NCBI GenBank assembly: GCA_965247255.1
Contig: CBDFGS010000011.1
Location: 372,001-436,000, forward strand
Direction: 5' to 3'
DNA from: CBDFGS01 sp965247255
GTDB taxonomy: Bacteria; Chloroflexota; Dehalococcoidia; Lucifugimonadales; CAUZJF01
Length of the DNA: 64,000 nt
Shown here piece after piece: positions 36,301 to 43,621 of the stretch (its first letter is position 1; every line of letters starts with the position of its first letter). The notes under the pieces were generated by a model, which was given only the letters and a program-made list of their open reading frames with translations, searched no databases and had not been told where the DNA came from. Made by a program: the position numbers and the translations under genes.

Positions 36301-36735
36301 ATGGCTAGTAAAGCCTTAATGGCTAACATCAAGGAATCCAACGAATCCTTTCTCAGCCGTGCGCGACTAGAAATGCACGACTTTCAATTTGATCATGACG
36401 CCGATATTCTCTACGTCGCGATCGGGGAGTCAACTGAGGCTTTTTCTGTGCCCCTAGAATCAATGGGAGAACAGGTGTATCTGCGTGTAGAAGTAGGTAC
36501 ATTCAAAATTGTTGGCCTCGACATCATGCGCTTTAAGCAAGCCTTTCTTGCGAACGACCCACATGCCAAGAAAGTATTCGACCCCATTTTTGGTTTCTTC
36601 GGCGACTCTGACTGGCGATTTCAAACGGAACCCCGAACAGGTCAAGTTTCTGTATTTGTGCCTCCAGCCCATGAACCGGCGCAGTACCTTGATGCTTACA
36701 TTCCAAGGGCAGCCTCCGATTTGGTCCCAGCCTAA
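36301..36735 (+). CDS. DUF2283-like protein, probable antitoxin partner
   Basis: This 144-residue protein has a DUF2283-type core: F-x-x-D-H-D-A-D-I-L-Y-V-A-I-G (HDADILYVAIGE) followed by strands up to VGLDIMRFKQ. Such small proteins often follow toxin-like genes. It starts just after the split toxin gene on the same strand, so the pair reads as a former toxin-antitoxin module. Only the C-terminal third is without match. The ribosome site is weak. Confidence 0.55.
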   Translation: MASKALMANIKESNESFLSRARLEMHDFQFDHDADILYVAIGESTEAFSVPLESMGEQVYLRVEVGTFKIVGLDIMRFKQAFLANDPHAKKVFDPIFGFFGDSDWRFQTEPRTGQVSVFVPPAHEPAQYLDAYIPRAASDLVPA

Positions 36736-36915
36736 CCATCTCACTCGTCTGACACGGACCCCGCCTTCGTTCTAGACCTCTTTGATTCCCGTCCACGACC
36801 TTGGCCGAATATTGCATAACGCTGAACATGACTGCAAATCGAAAGCCCTATAGTAGTGCATTCATCTTGACACTTCAGCCGCCTTCTCGACTGGCCGATC
36901 AGAGATAGGCGCAGC
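36736..36915. other. Gap between convergent genes
   Basis: This 180-base gap separates the DUF2283-like gene (plus) from the end of the late operon (minus). I see no clear terminator hairpin or gene. Confidence 0.35.
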
Positions 36916-37713
36916 CTATCCCACGTGCGTCCCATCGGCGTCGTAGACGTACATCTTATTGTCGACGGCGTCCACCACGTAGAGGTATGCTCCATCCCAG
37001 GCGATACCATAGGGGTGGTTGTTGCCGGTGGCGAGGTCGAAGTCGCGGTCTGACTGGTAGTTCCCATCGGCGTCGTAGACGTACACCTTATCGTCGCCGG
37101 CGTCCACCACGTAGAGGTATGCTCCATCCCAGGCGATACCATAGGGGTGGTTGTTGCCGGTGGCGAGGTCGAAGTCGCGGTCTGACTGGTAGTTCCCATC
37201 GGCGTCGTAGACGTACACCTTATTGTTGACGCGGTTCACCACGTAGAGGTATGCTCCATCCCAGGCGATACCATAGGCGAAGGTGTTGCCGGTGGCGAGG
37301 TCGAAGTCGCGGTCTGACTGGTGGTTCCCATCGGCGTCGTAGACGTACACCTTGTTGTAGAGGTAGTCCGTCACATAGAAGTGAGCTCCATCCCAGGCTA
37401 TGCCCCGGGCGTGGGTGTTGCCGGTGGCGAAGTCGAAGTCGCGATCTGACTGGTGGTTCCCATCGGCGTCGTAGACGTACACCTTGTTGTAGGCGGTGTT
37501 CATCGTGCTGAGGGTCACCACGTAGAAGTATGCTCCATCCCAGGCGATGCTAAAGTGGTGGTTGTTGCCGGTGGCGAGGTCGAAGTCGCGAGGGCCCCTT
37601 CGCCACGTCCCACTGACCTTGGTCCAAAAATGGGCCGCCTTCCATGTCCCCGCCACCTTCACCTTGGCGGCCGCCGTCTGCCATGCCCCCGCTGCCTTGA
37701 CCTTGATCGGCAT
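36916..37713 (-). CDS. Tail fibre-like protein with beta-propeller repeats
   Basis: This 265-residue protein has an N-terminal segment of short repeats (KVKAAGAWQTA, KVKVAGTWKAA, TKVSGTW, a pattern of phage virion proteins) and then five tandem repeats of about 44 residues with consensus DRDFDLATGN..YGIAWDG AYLYVVD...KVYVYDADGN. They resemble NHL or similar beta-propeller blades. Two copies differ by only a few bases over 132 bp. Start ATG 37713 (GGAG upstream) follows the previous stop. It is the last gene of the tail operon, so it likely contacts the host surface. Confidence 0.7.
   Translation of the reverse strand: MPIKVKAAGAWQTAAAKVKVAGTWKAAHFWTKVSGTWRRGPRDFDLATGNNHHFSIAWDGAYFYVVTLSTMNTAYNKVYVYDADGNHQSDRDFDFATGNTHARGIAWDGAHFYVTDYLYNKVYVYDADGNHQSDRDFDLATGNTFAYGIAWDGAYLYVVNRVNNKVYVYDADGNYQSDRDFDLATGNNHPYGIAWDGAYLYVVDAGDDKVYVYDADGNYQSDRDFDLATGNNHPYGIAWDGAYLYVVDAVDNKMYVYDADGTHVG
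36960..37600. repeat. 132-bp tandem repeats of the propeller gene
   Basis: The block around GAGGTCGAAGTCGCGGTCTG recurs about every 132 bases (one copy spaced a little longer at the N-terminal side). The two copies at about 36979 and 37111 are almost identical, indicating recent duplication or conversion. Confidence 0.8.
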
Positions 37714-37715
37714 CG

Positions 37716-38261
37716 CTAATACTCCAGCCACATGTCGCCGTCGACACCGTCCGAGCTGGTGGGGGCCGAGTCGCTCACCGTAACCCGCCTATACCCCAAC
37801 GAGGCCAGGACAGCAGGTGTGATCACCCCGGTGGCATCGGTCCCGTCCCCTGCATCCGTGGCTAGCCTGACAACCCCGCGCTCCGTGGCGGAGGCATTGG
37901 GGGGCGACGTATTCAGGCGCTTCCAATGGGACTCGCCGCTGTCAGTAACCGGATCGACGTTCGTGGAGTCCTGGACGCTTACGTAGAACAGGGCATCGCT
38001 GCCCGTTACCAGTGCCGGATGCTCGTATGAGATAGAGGAGTCCCATTCAAGCCCAGCACCGTGGACGTTGATCTCCACTCCCAGGGCGGTCTCCTCTCGA
38101 TGCAGCTCGTTGAAGTGCTCCCGCTTGGGCAGCGACCCGCCGGGCTGGGAGTGGCGGATGTCCCAGCCAATAGAGCGGTCTATCCCACCGTCCTCCGGGT
38201 CCTCAACGTCCCCTGTGGCTGCCCACTTACCGATTTTTAGTGCGTCCGGGTCTCTTGCCAT
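37716..38261 (-). CDS. Phage tail/fibre-associated protein
   Basis: This 181-residue protein lies between the DUF2612-like baseplate protein and the propeller fibre. A PNASATERGVVRLATDA segment near residue 120 is a common tail-fibre repeat signature, and the C-terminus (GVDGDMWLEY) is typical of proteins ending phage fibres. It probably links baseplate and fibre. It has no catalytic motif. The stop is two bases from the next start. Confidence 0.6.
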   Translation of the reverse strand: MARDPDALKIGKWAATGDVEDPEDGGIDRSIGWDIRHSQPGGSLPKREHFNELHREETALGVEINVHGAGLEWDSSISYEHPALVTGSDALFYVSVQDSTNVDPVTDSGESHWKRLNTSPPNASATERGVVRLATDAGDGTDATGVITPAVLASLGYRRVTVSDSAPTSSDGVDGDMWLEY

Positions 38262-38263
38262 GA

Positions 38264-39346
38264 CTACTCACTCCTGAAGCTAATGTCGTCCCAATAAAGC
38301 ACGTGCGGGGCCGAACGGTCGGTGACTCTCAAAGCCAGCCGGATGTTCTGACAAGCGGCGGAGATAGTCGTCGTGGCTTCGAGATATTCCCAGGAGTCGT
38401 AGGCGGTCGGGTTCTCCGATCTCGTATTCTCCCATGTGGTGGCGCCCTCTGAATCCACCTCGCCGCACATTAGCTCTAGCTCCACATCGGAGAGGAGCAG
38501 GTCGCTCGCGGGGACGTAGACCCACGCCGAGAAGGTGATCTGGGTCATAGGCAGTAGGTCGGCGTATGCGACGTTGAAGCCAATGAAGACGCTTGCCGAA
38601 TCTGAAGCGCCCTGTGCAACCGTGATCTTCCAACTGTGGTTGCCGGAGTGGGTCTGCTCGTCGCTCCGTTCGTACTCGCTAACGTTGGTATGGCTAGAAG
38701 TATGGCCCGCCACGACCGGCGGCTCGTCTCCCTCACAGTCTCCACCGACCACGTACTCCCACACGACCCTAGACAGCTCGACACCCGCCGGAGAAGGCAA
38801 CCCCCCAGCGATATCGAGCGCCTCCAGGAGGCTCCGGGAGTCGAGGCCCTGGTACGCTCCCTGGACCTCCGCCGTCATGTCGCCACCGTCCATATAGCTC
38901 ACCCCAGGGAACACATGCCCCACCGCATCGCTAAGACGCTCCACCGTACCATCCGCAAGCAGCGCCTCCGCCCGCATCATAAGCAGCTTCCGGTAGAACT
39001 CGTCTCCCACCGGCACCCTGGGCGACAACGCCTCAACCACCGTGGCGAACGGACCCTGGCCAAAGCCGACGCCATCAGAGCCGTGGAAACCAAAAGAGGC
39101 AAAGTTGGCGATGTCCGTCGCCGGACGCGGAAGCATCAGCCGTTCCCCAATACAGTCCAACCAGAACCCTTCAGCGATGTCGATGCGGAGACGTTCCTCC
39201 ATCTCCCCCAACGGATTGACCAGGTGGTCGTCCATCACTCCTTGAAGCGCATCCACCAAGGCACGCATACGCGGAGCCTGTTGCCACTGCTGGATCAGCA
39301 GGCCAGCATTGGCGTGAACGTCGATCCTCTTGGCCAGGTCGCTCAT
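38264..39346 (-). CDS. DUF2612-like baseplate protein with jelly-roll C-terminus
   Basis: The first 170 of 360 residues match the DUF2612/gp48-type baseplate component: GFWLDCIGERLMLPRP, then EFYRKLLMMRAEALLADGT and HVFPGVSYMDGG. The C-terminal half (about 200-360) looks like a carbohydrate-binding jelly roll: HTNVSEYERSDEQTHSG, TFSAWVYVPASDLLL and HVLYWDDISF. It may sit at the baseplate edge and bind host surface sugars. It overlaps the baseplate J gene by four bases. Confidence 0.65.
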   Translation of the reverse strand: MSDLAKRIDVHANAGLLIQQWQQAPRMRALVDALQGVMDDHLVNPLGEMEERLRIDIAEGFWLDCIGERLMLPRPATDIANFASFGFHGSDGVGFGQGPFATVVEALSPRVPVGDEFYRKLLMMRAEALLADGTVERLSDAVGHVFPGVSYMDGGDMTAEVQGAYQGLDSRSLLEALDIAGGLPSPAGVELSRVVWEYVVGGDCEGDEPPVVAGHTSSHTNVSEYERSDEQTHSGNHSWKITVAQGASDSASVFIGFNVAYADLLPMTQITFSAWVYVPASDLLLSDVELELMCGEVDSEGATTWENTRSENPTAYDSWEYLEATTTISAACQNIRLALRVTDRSAPHVLYWDDISFRSE

Positions 39347-40902
39347 GATGCCAACACCGTGATGGTGATGTCTTCGGGGATAACCGTCAGCCGCTCGGTC
39401 AACTCGATGTCGTCCTGACTGGTGACGGAGCCCTGGACCCTATCGACGCTATCCAGACCCAGCTTGTCAGCCGTATTGCCAGTCACCGCGCCGGACACCA
39501 CAATGGGGTTGCCATCGGCATCCAGGGGAATGGTGATGACGAACCCTCCATCCACATAGGCCACCTCTACCTGGTCCAGGTCTGTCTCGGAGGCTCCCCG
39601 CAGCGCGCCCTTGACTACCGTGGCCACACCGTCGTAGCTCGCCACGGCGCCGAAGTCCAGGCCGGATGCAGTCGCACCGTGCAGCGTGATCGTGCCGCTC
39701 CTGATGGCGTCCACGCCGTTGACAATCGTTGCGGTGTCCAGACCCAGCTCGTCGGACTCGGTTCCGGTAAACGCGGCACTTACGGTGGGTACAACCCCGG
39801 TGTTGCTGTCGAGAGGGATCGTCAGCACGAATGCCCCCCCGTCGTGGGCGACCTCCACGTCATCGAGGCTGGCGGCGGACGTGGCCCGTAGAGCGGCCTG
39901 GAGGGTGGAAGCCACACCGTCTAGATCGTTGTCGCCAGAGAAGTCCAGCCCGGTAATCGTCTGCCCCAGGAAGGTAACTGTCCCGTTGGTGATGGCCTGG
40001 AGGGTCGCTAGAGTACTGTGATTCTCCCCGGTCAGCACGGTGGCCCTACCGTGGAACGTATCCAGCGACGCCACCGTTCCGGTCCCGGTGATCACGGTGC
40101 CAGCCTTCCGCCCGACACCCAGGTTCACGGTGTGTCCCGGCACCAACAGCACGTCGGCAAGGAGCCGCTGTGCGGTCAGGCGCTCCCCAAGGGCCAGCCC
40201 TATCACATGGTCCACCACCCGTATGACGATCCGGCTAGTGCCGTCCGAAGGAAAGCCTGCCATCAGCGTCATGGCCAGCTTGACTTTGATTGGGACTGGA
40301 GTGACACGGGACAGTCGAATGGGCACGCTCCAGCCTCCGGCATGGGGCACGTCAACGCTGGTTTCTCCGCTGGTGCCCGTTCCCACTGGCTTTGACCGGG
40401 CTATCGCCGCTGCGACAGCTTCGTCCGTGCCACCGTCTACAACCAGGCAGATCGAGTGAGCGCCAATGGTCTTGCCCTGCTCGGTCACCTCGGCGGCGGT
40501 GGCGTTCTCACGGATTAGTGCATCGGTTACACCCTCGACGCTAAGCACTGCGGCCAGTATCGCCTCAGCCGAGCCCCTGGCGTTCCTGGGCACCAGCCTT
40601 CCGTACCTGGCCCGGTACCCGTCGTCCGTCTCTCCTTCCAGGCGCGGGATACCCAAGAGAGACCCCAGATCGTCGAGTTGGACCCCCAGCGCCCTGCTGC
40701 GCGACATGCCGTTGCCCACCGCAACCAGCGCCTCGTCCGCCTCCGTCAGCGTCAACGCCAGGGTTCCAACCAACTGGCCCGCTGGCGTCTCCGGGGCCAG
40801 ATCAATGTCCTGGCCCAGCGCAGACCGGAACGCCGCCTCCAACGCCTCTATGTACCCCTGGAGCGTCGTGGGTTCTATTCCCTGCGCCGTCACCCGTGCC
40901 AT
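39343..40902 (-). CDS. Baseplate J/gp47-like protein with inserted sheath modules
   Basis: This 519-residue protein is the baseplate wedge J protein. The N-terminal half has family marks (PAGQLVGTLALTLTEADEAL, LGSLLGIPRLEGETDDGYRAR, RNARGSAEAI). Residues about 265-490 contain the repeat family otherwise seen in the tail sheath: a GTGTVASLDTFHGRATVLTG unit and two copies of the 97-residue module (LGQTITGLDFSG through LGLDTATIVNGVDAI). The J C-terminus (ITVIPEDITITV-like) follows. Module sharing with the sheath is unusual for this gene. Confidence 0.82.
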   Translation of the reverse strand: MARVTAQGIEPTTLQGYIEALEAAFRSALGQDIDLAPETPAGQLVGTLALTLTEADEALVAVGNGMSRSRALGVQLDDLGSLLGIPRLEGETDDGYRARYGRLVPRNARGSAEAILAAVLSVEGVTDALIRENATAAEVTEQGKTIGAHSICLVVDGGTDEAVAAAIARSKPVGTGTSGETSVDVPHAGGWSVPIRLSRVTPVPIKVKLAMTLMAGFPSDGTSRIVIRVVDHVIGLALGERLTAQRLLADVLLVPGHTVNLGVGRKAGTVITGTGTVASLDTFHGRATVLTGENHSTLATLQAITNGTVTFLGQTITGLDFSGDNDLDGVASTLQAALRATSAASLDDVEVAHDGGAFVLTIPLDSNTGVVPTVSAAFTGTESDELGLDTATIVNGVDAIRSGTITLHGATASGLDFGAVASYDGVATVVKGALRGASETDLDQVEVAYVDGGFVITIPLDADGNPIVVSGAVTGNTADKLGLDSVDRVQGSVTSQDDIELTERLTVIPEDITITVLAS

Positions 40903-41240
40903 TACAACACCTCCGCGATCGTCACCTGGCCGTGGACCGTACTGACGCGGAGCTCCAGCGACAGTCTCCGGGTGAGGGGATCAAGGACGGCTCGAACGAC
41001 GGCTACGTCCGTAACGTCCTCTACTCCGAGCACTTCGGCGGCGATGAGCTGCGCGGCGAGTTCAGGACTGCTGCCGCCAGCGAACAGGCCATCGAAGTAC
41101 GGGATGCCCTGGTCCGAGTCAAGGAACCATTCGCTCAAGGTAAAGCGTAGATGCTGAATTACCCGCTGCCTGGTGGCCTCAAGGCCCTCCACCACAGCGA
41201 ATCCGTCAAGGAGATCGTCCACGGCTGAGATGGTGCGCAT
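40902..41240 (-). CDS. GPW/gp25-like baseplate protein
   Basis: This 112-residue protein resembles gp25/W-type wedge initiators: an N-terminal LLDGFAVVEGLEATRQRVIQ segment, LRFTLSEWFLDSDQGIPYFD and a C-terminal strand pair. It initiates sheath polymerisation on the baseplate in myophages. ATG 41240 is preferred; a GTG three bases earlier is possible. Its start overlaps the upstream stop and its end overlaps the J start, so it is tightly coupled. Confidence 0.75.
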   Translation of the reverse strand: MRTISAVDDLLDGFAVVEGLEATRQRVIQHLRFTLSEWFLDSDQGIPYFDGLFAGGSSPELAAQLIAAEVLGVEDVTDVAVVRAVLDPLTRRLSLELRVSTVHGQVTIAEVL

Positions 41241-41776
41241 CACACGATACTCTCTGGCTCTTCGTCCGTACCAACGGTCTTGAACGTCACGTCCTGAGCC
41301 TCTATAGCGAGCTTGCCGGTCGTCCTAATGTGAAAGCCGTCCGACTCAATGGCGATCATGTGCTCAAGTTCCCCCTGAGTAGGCCCGAACCCAGGAATGG
41401 CGAAGGCGTCCTTCTCACTGAAGAACCCGATTGTGTCCGGGGCCGCCACGCCAAGCGTCTTCTTCCAATTAGCCAAACCCCGCTGGGAGTAGAGCAGCAG
41501 CACGGGGTCTCCCCGCTCCAAAGGGAAGGTCATGGTGAATCCACCACCGGATGGAAACATCACCGGGACGTTGTGGATAGCTTCTCGTTCGACCTCCTCT
41601 TTGTTAGTGGTCACCACCCTGAGAGCTCCCTTCACCACCGCCCGTCGGGTCTCCGCGTCGTAGGACTCCACTATCCCAGGCATACAGGTGTACAGGTCCT
41701 TAAGCGACTGGCGGATGGCAAAGCGAATGGCCTGGGCCATGTTCGCGTAGTCGGTATCTCGGTTCATGCTGGTCAC
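41240..41776 (-). CDS. Gp138-type baseplate spike protein
   Basis: This 178-residue protein matches the membrane-piercing spike family (gp138-like N-terminal OB domain): PGIVESYDAETRRAVVKGAL, then VPVMFPSGGGFTMTFPLERGDPVLLL, then a triple-beta-helix-like tail (SDGFHIRTTGKLAIEAQDVT). It is expected at the tip of the tail tube. The start is GTG 41776, or ATG 41767. It overlaps neighbours on both sides. Confidence 0.75.
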   Translation of the reverse strand: MTSMNRDTDYANMAQAIRFAIRQSLKDLYTCMPGIVESYDAETRRAVVKGALRVVTTNKEEVEREAIHNVPVMFPSGGGFTMTFPLERGDPVLLLYSQRGLANWKKTLGVAAPDTIGFFSEKDAFAIPGFGPTQGELEHMIAIESDGFHIRTTGKLAIEAQDVTFKTVGTDEEPESIV

Positions 41777-42615
41777 GACACCACCCCCACCAGTGCAGGG
41801 GAATCGGTCTTCTCTCCCTCGATCTCCGTCACGAAGTCCCCCCCCCAGTTGTCTCCCCTGTGGACAATGGTCTTGACCCTGAACCAGCCATCCACGGCCT
41901 CGCTGCTGACCTCAACCAACTGGCTCAGCTCGATGGAGCCGTTCAGCGCCATCTTCGCCCTAAACCCCTCGTCCTCGGTGAGGGACGGCGTGCCAATAAG
42001 CCCCGTCGCATGACTGAGAAAGAACGTGCCACGCTCTGGCTCGTTGTCCCTGTGGGTGAAGTGCATCACGCCGCCTACCTGATAAGCGGTAACCTTGTGA
42101 GGCTCCAGAAGGTCCTTGAGCGCCGACTTCGCCGGGCCGGTGTAGAAGAACCCTTCCTCAAGCTCCTCGTCGGGAACGGCCTGAATGGACTCGATTCGCA
42201 GCCCCATAGCGTCAACGATGCGGCGCACAAGGTCACGCAGCCTGACAGGTCCCACGAGGCTGATGGAGACCAGTGCGCCGCTCGTCGCCGAGTCGGAACG
42301 GCCAAGCACGATGGTCGTTACGCGGTCTACCCCAGTGCGCTCATGGAGGATGCGCCGTATCTCCCCGTCGAAGATCGGTGCAGAGTTAGTAATATCCCCG
42401 TACCCAGCCTTCACCCGCACCACCTGTCTCGGCTCGGTTATGTGGGAGGCCGAAGCCTTGGCCAGGTTCCAAATCTTGACCGTGGACGGCGACGATGAGG
42501 ACTGATCGTCTATGTGCAGCTCGAAGGTGATACGAAGCTCCTCGACGATGAACACAGAGCGACTCTCGTCCTCGATCTCGACGCTTATCTGGCGTAGGTA
42601 CTGCCTCATGCTCAT
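41773..42615 (-). CDS. Phage tail hub protein (gpD-like)
   Basis: This 280-residue protein has features of late-control D or gp27-type hubs that join tube and spike: FELHIDDQSSSSPSTVKIWN near the N-terminus (strand-turn of the hub beta-barrel), VRVKAGYGD, GEIRRILHERTGVDR and a second barrel around ALNGSIELSQLVEVSS. It lies just upstream of the spike in reading order, as expected. No enzymatic motif is present. Confidence 0.72.
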   Translation of the reverse strand: MSMRQYLRQISVEIEDESRSVFIVEELRITFELHIDDQSSSSPSTVKIWNLAKASASHITEPRQVVRVKAGYGDITNSAPIFDGEIRRILHERTGVDRVTTIVLGRSDSATSGALVSISLVGPVRLRDLVRRIVDAMGLRIESIQAVPDEELEEGFFYTGPAKSALKDLLEPHKVTAYQVGGVMHFTHRDNEPERGTFFLSHATGLIGTPSLTEDEGFRAKMALNGSIELSQLVEVSSEAVDGWFRVKTIVHRGDNWGGDFVTEIEGEKTDSPALVGVVS

Positions 42616-42938
42616 AGCGCCCAGCTCACCTGCTCGATTTCAGACGGCTCAAGGTAGGCCAGCCCGTGGGTCTGCCCCCACGCCTCCCGGCCTATCGGCA
42701 CGCCGTAGCGCTCCAAGGGGACGGTCACCAGGTCACCAGCTAGACCAGGAGCCTCAATCAGCCTCCTACCCGTCGTTACCTGACGCCCCAGCGCTATCGG
42801 CTCCTCACCCCTGGTGTACAGCGAGAGGTACCAGGCTTCGGAGAGCGGCTGCCACCAGGCGCGAAGGATGACCGGCTGGTTGCCCAGCGTCACCTGCATT
42901 CGCTGTCTCGCATCTGTTGTCAGCGGTACCGCCTGCAT
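42612..42938 (-). CDS. Baseplate plug-like protein (Pam3 gp18-like)
   Basis: This 108-residue beta-rich protein resembles the small cyanophage Pam3 gp18-type baseplate plug proteins: VPLTTDARQRMQVTLGNQP, then WYLSLYTRGEEPIALGRQV and a final tail (LEPSEIEQVSWAL). It overlaps the next start by four bases. Assignment is from general pattern and position next to the hub; no direct motif proves it. Confidence 0.55.
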   Translation of the reverse strand: MQAVPLTTDARQRMQVTLGNQPVILRAWWQPLSEAWYLSLYTRGEEPIALGRQVTTGRRLIEAPGLAGDLVTVPLERYGVPIGREAWGQTHGLAYLEPSEIEQVSWAL

Positions 42939-43621
42939 CAGCCGATCCCGAAGAACCTACCTACGGCCTTGAAAGCGCCGGCTATCCGACCACCGATTGA
43001 GGGACCACCCTCTGATTCCTCTGGCTCCTCTTGCAGGTCGTTGATCTCCCTAACGACATGCTCGGGAGGTATTGAGGGTGCGTTGTCCTTGCCCCTATCA
43101 ACCTCCTCCGACCTATCCTCGGCGGGGCCTATCCGCACTGGGGGAGGCCGCTGGCCTCGCTCCAGGGCGCGGAACTGCACCTCCTCAAGCTCCAGCTCGA
43201 AGCGGAGCGCCCGTCCCGTGGTCCTATCGACCGGAGCCTTGAGTGACGTAATCAGCATCGAGGGGTAGACGCCCAGCATTGTGACCGCCAGGAACGGCTC
43301 CCTCGATTCGACCAACCGGGTGAGCTGAAGCCACGCATCACTGCCGCGAGACGGGTTGCCCCGCCTCCCTTCAGGAGCCATCAGGTCCGAGACCCAGCCC
43401 ACAAGCTTGAGCGTGCGCGGCTGTACAACCGCGTGGTCCACCAGCGACCCCCCCGTCTCGACGGGATACGAGGTCTTGCTGATCCTGACGGCGTGTTCCT
43501 CGGAGATGAACCCGTCAGCGATGGCAGCGAGGGGCTGTGCCGGCCTGAACGGGGCGCTCGACAGCCCAGGACTCCCGGGCAAGAGCAAGAAATCTTGGCC
43601 CTGTATGACATAGGTTGCCAT
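42938..43621 (-). CDS. Dit-like distal tail protein
   Basis: This 227-residue protein has the strand pattern of distal-tail (Dit) N-terminal barrels: KTSYPVETGGSLVDHAVVQP, LVGWVSDLM, and VTMLGVYPSMLITSLKAPVD, RALRFELELEEVQFRALERG. A charged linker and a glycine-rich C-terminal helix (GGRIAGAFKAVGRFFGIG) follow. It is read immediately after the tape measure gene, the usual place of Dit or gp6-like proteins. The role at the tail tip is inferred. Confidence 0.65.
   Translation of the reverse strand: MATYVIQGQDFLLLPGSPGLSSAPFRPAQPLAAIADGFISEEHAVRISKTSYPVETGGSLVDHAVVQPRTLKLVGWVSDLMAPEGRRGNPSRGSDAWLQLTRLVESREPFLAVTMLGVYPSMLITSLKAPVDRTTGRALRFELELEEVQFRALERGQRPPPVRIGPAEDRSEEVDRGKDNAPSIPPEHVVREINDLQEEPEESEGGPSIGGRIAGAFKAVGRFFGIG

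Noticed and set aside
36987..37511. Plus-strand Arg/Gly-rich frames
   Set aside because: They are antisense of the propeller repeats.
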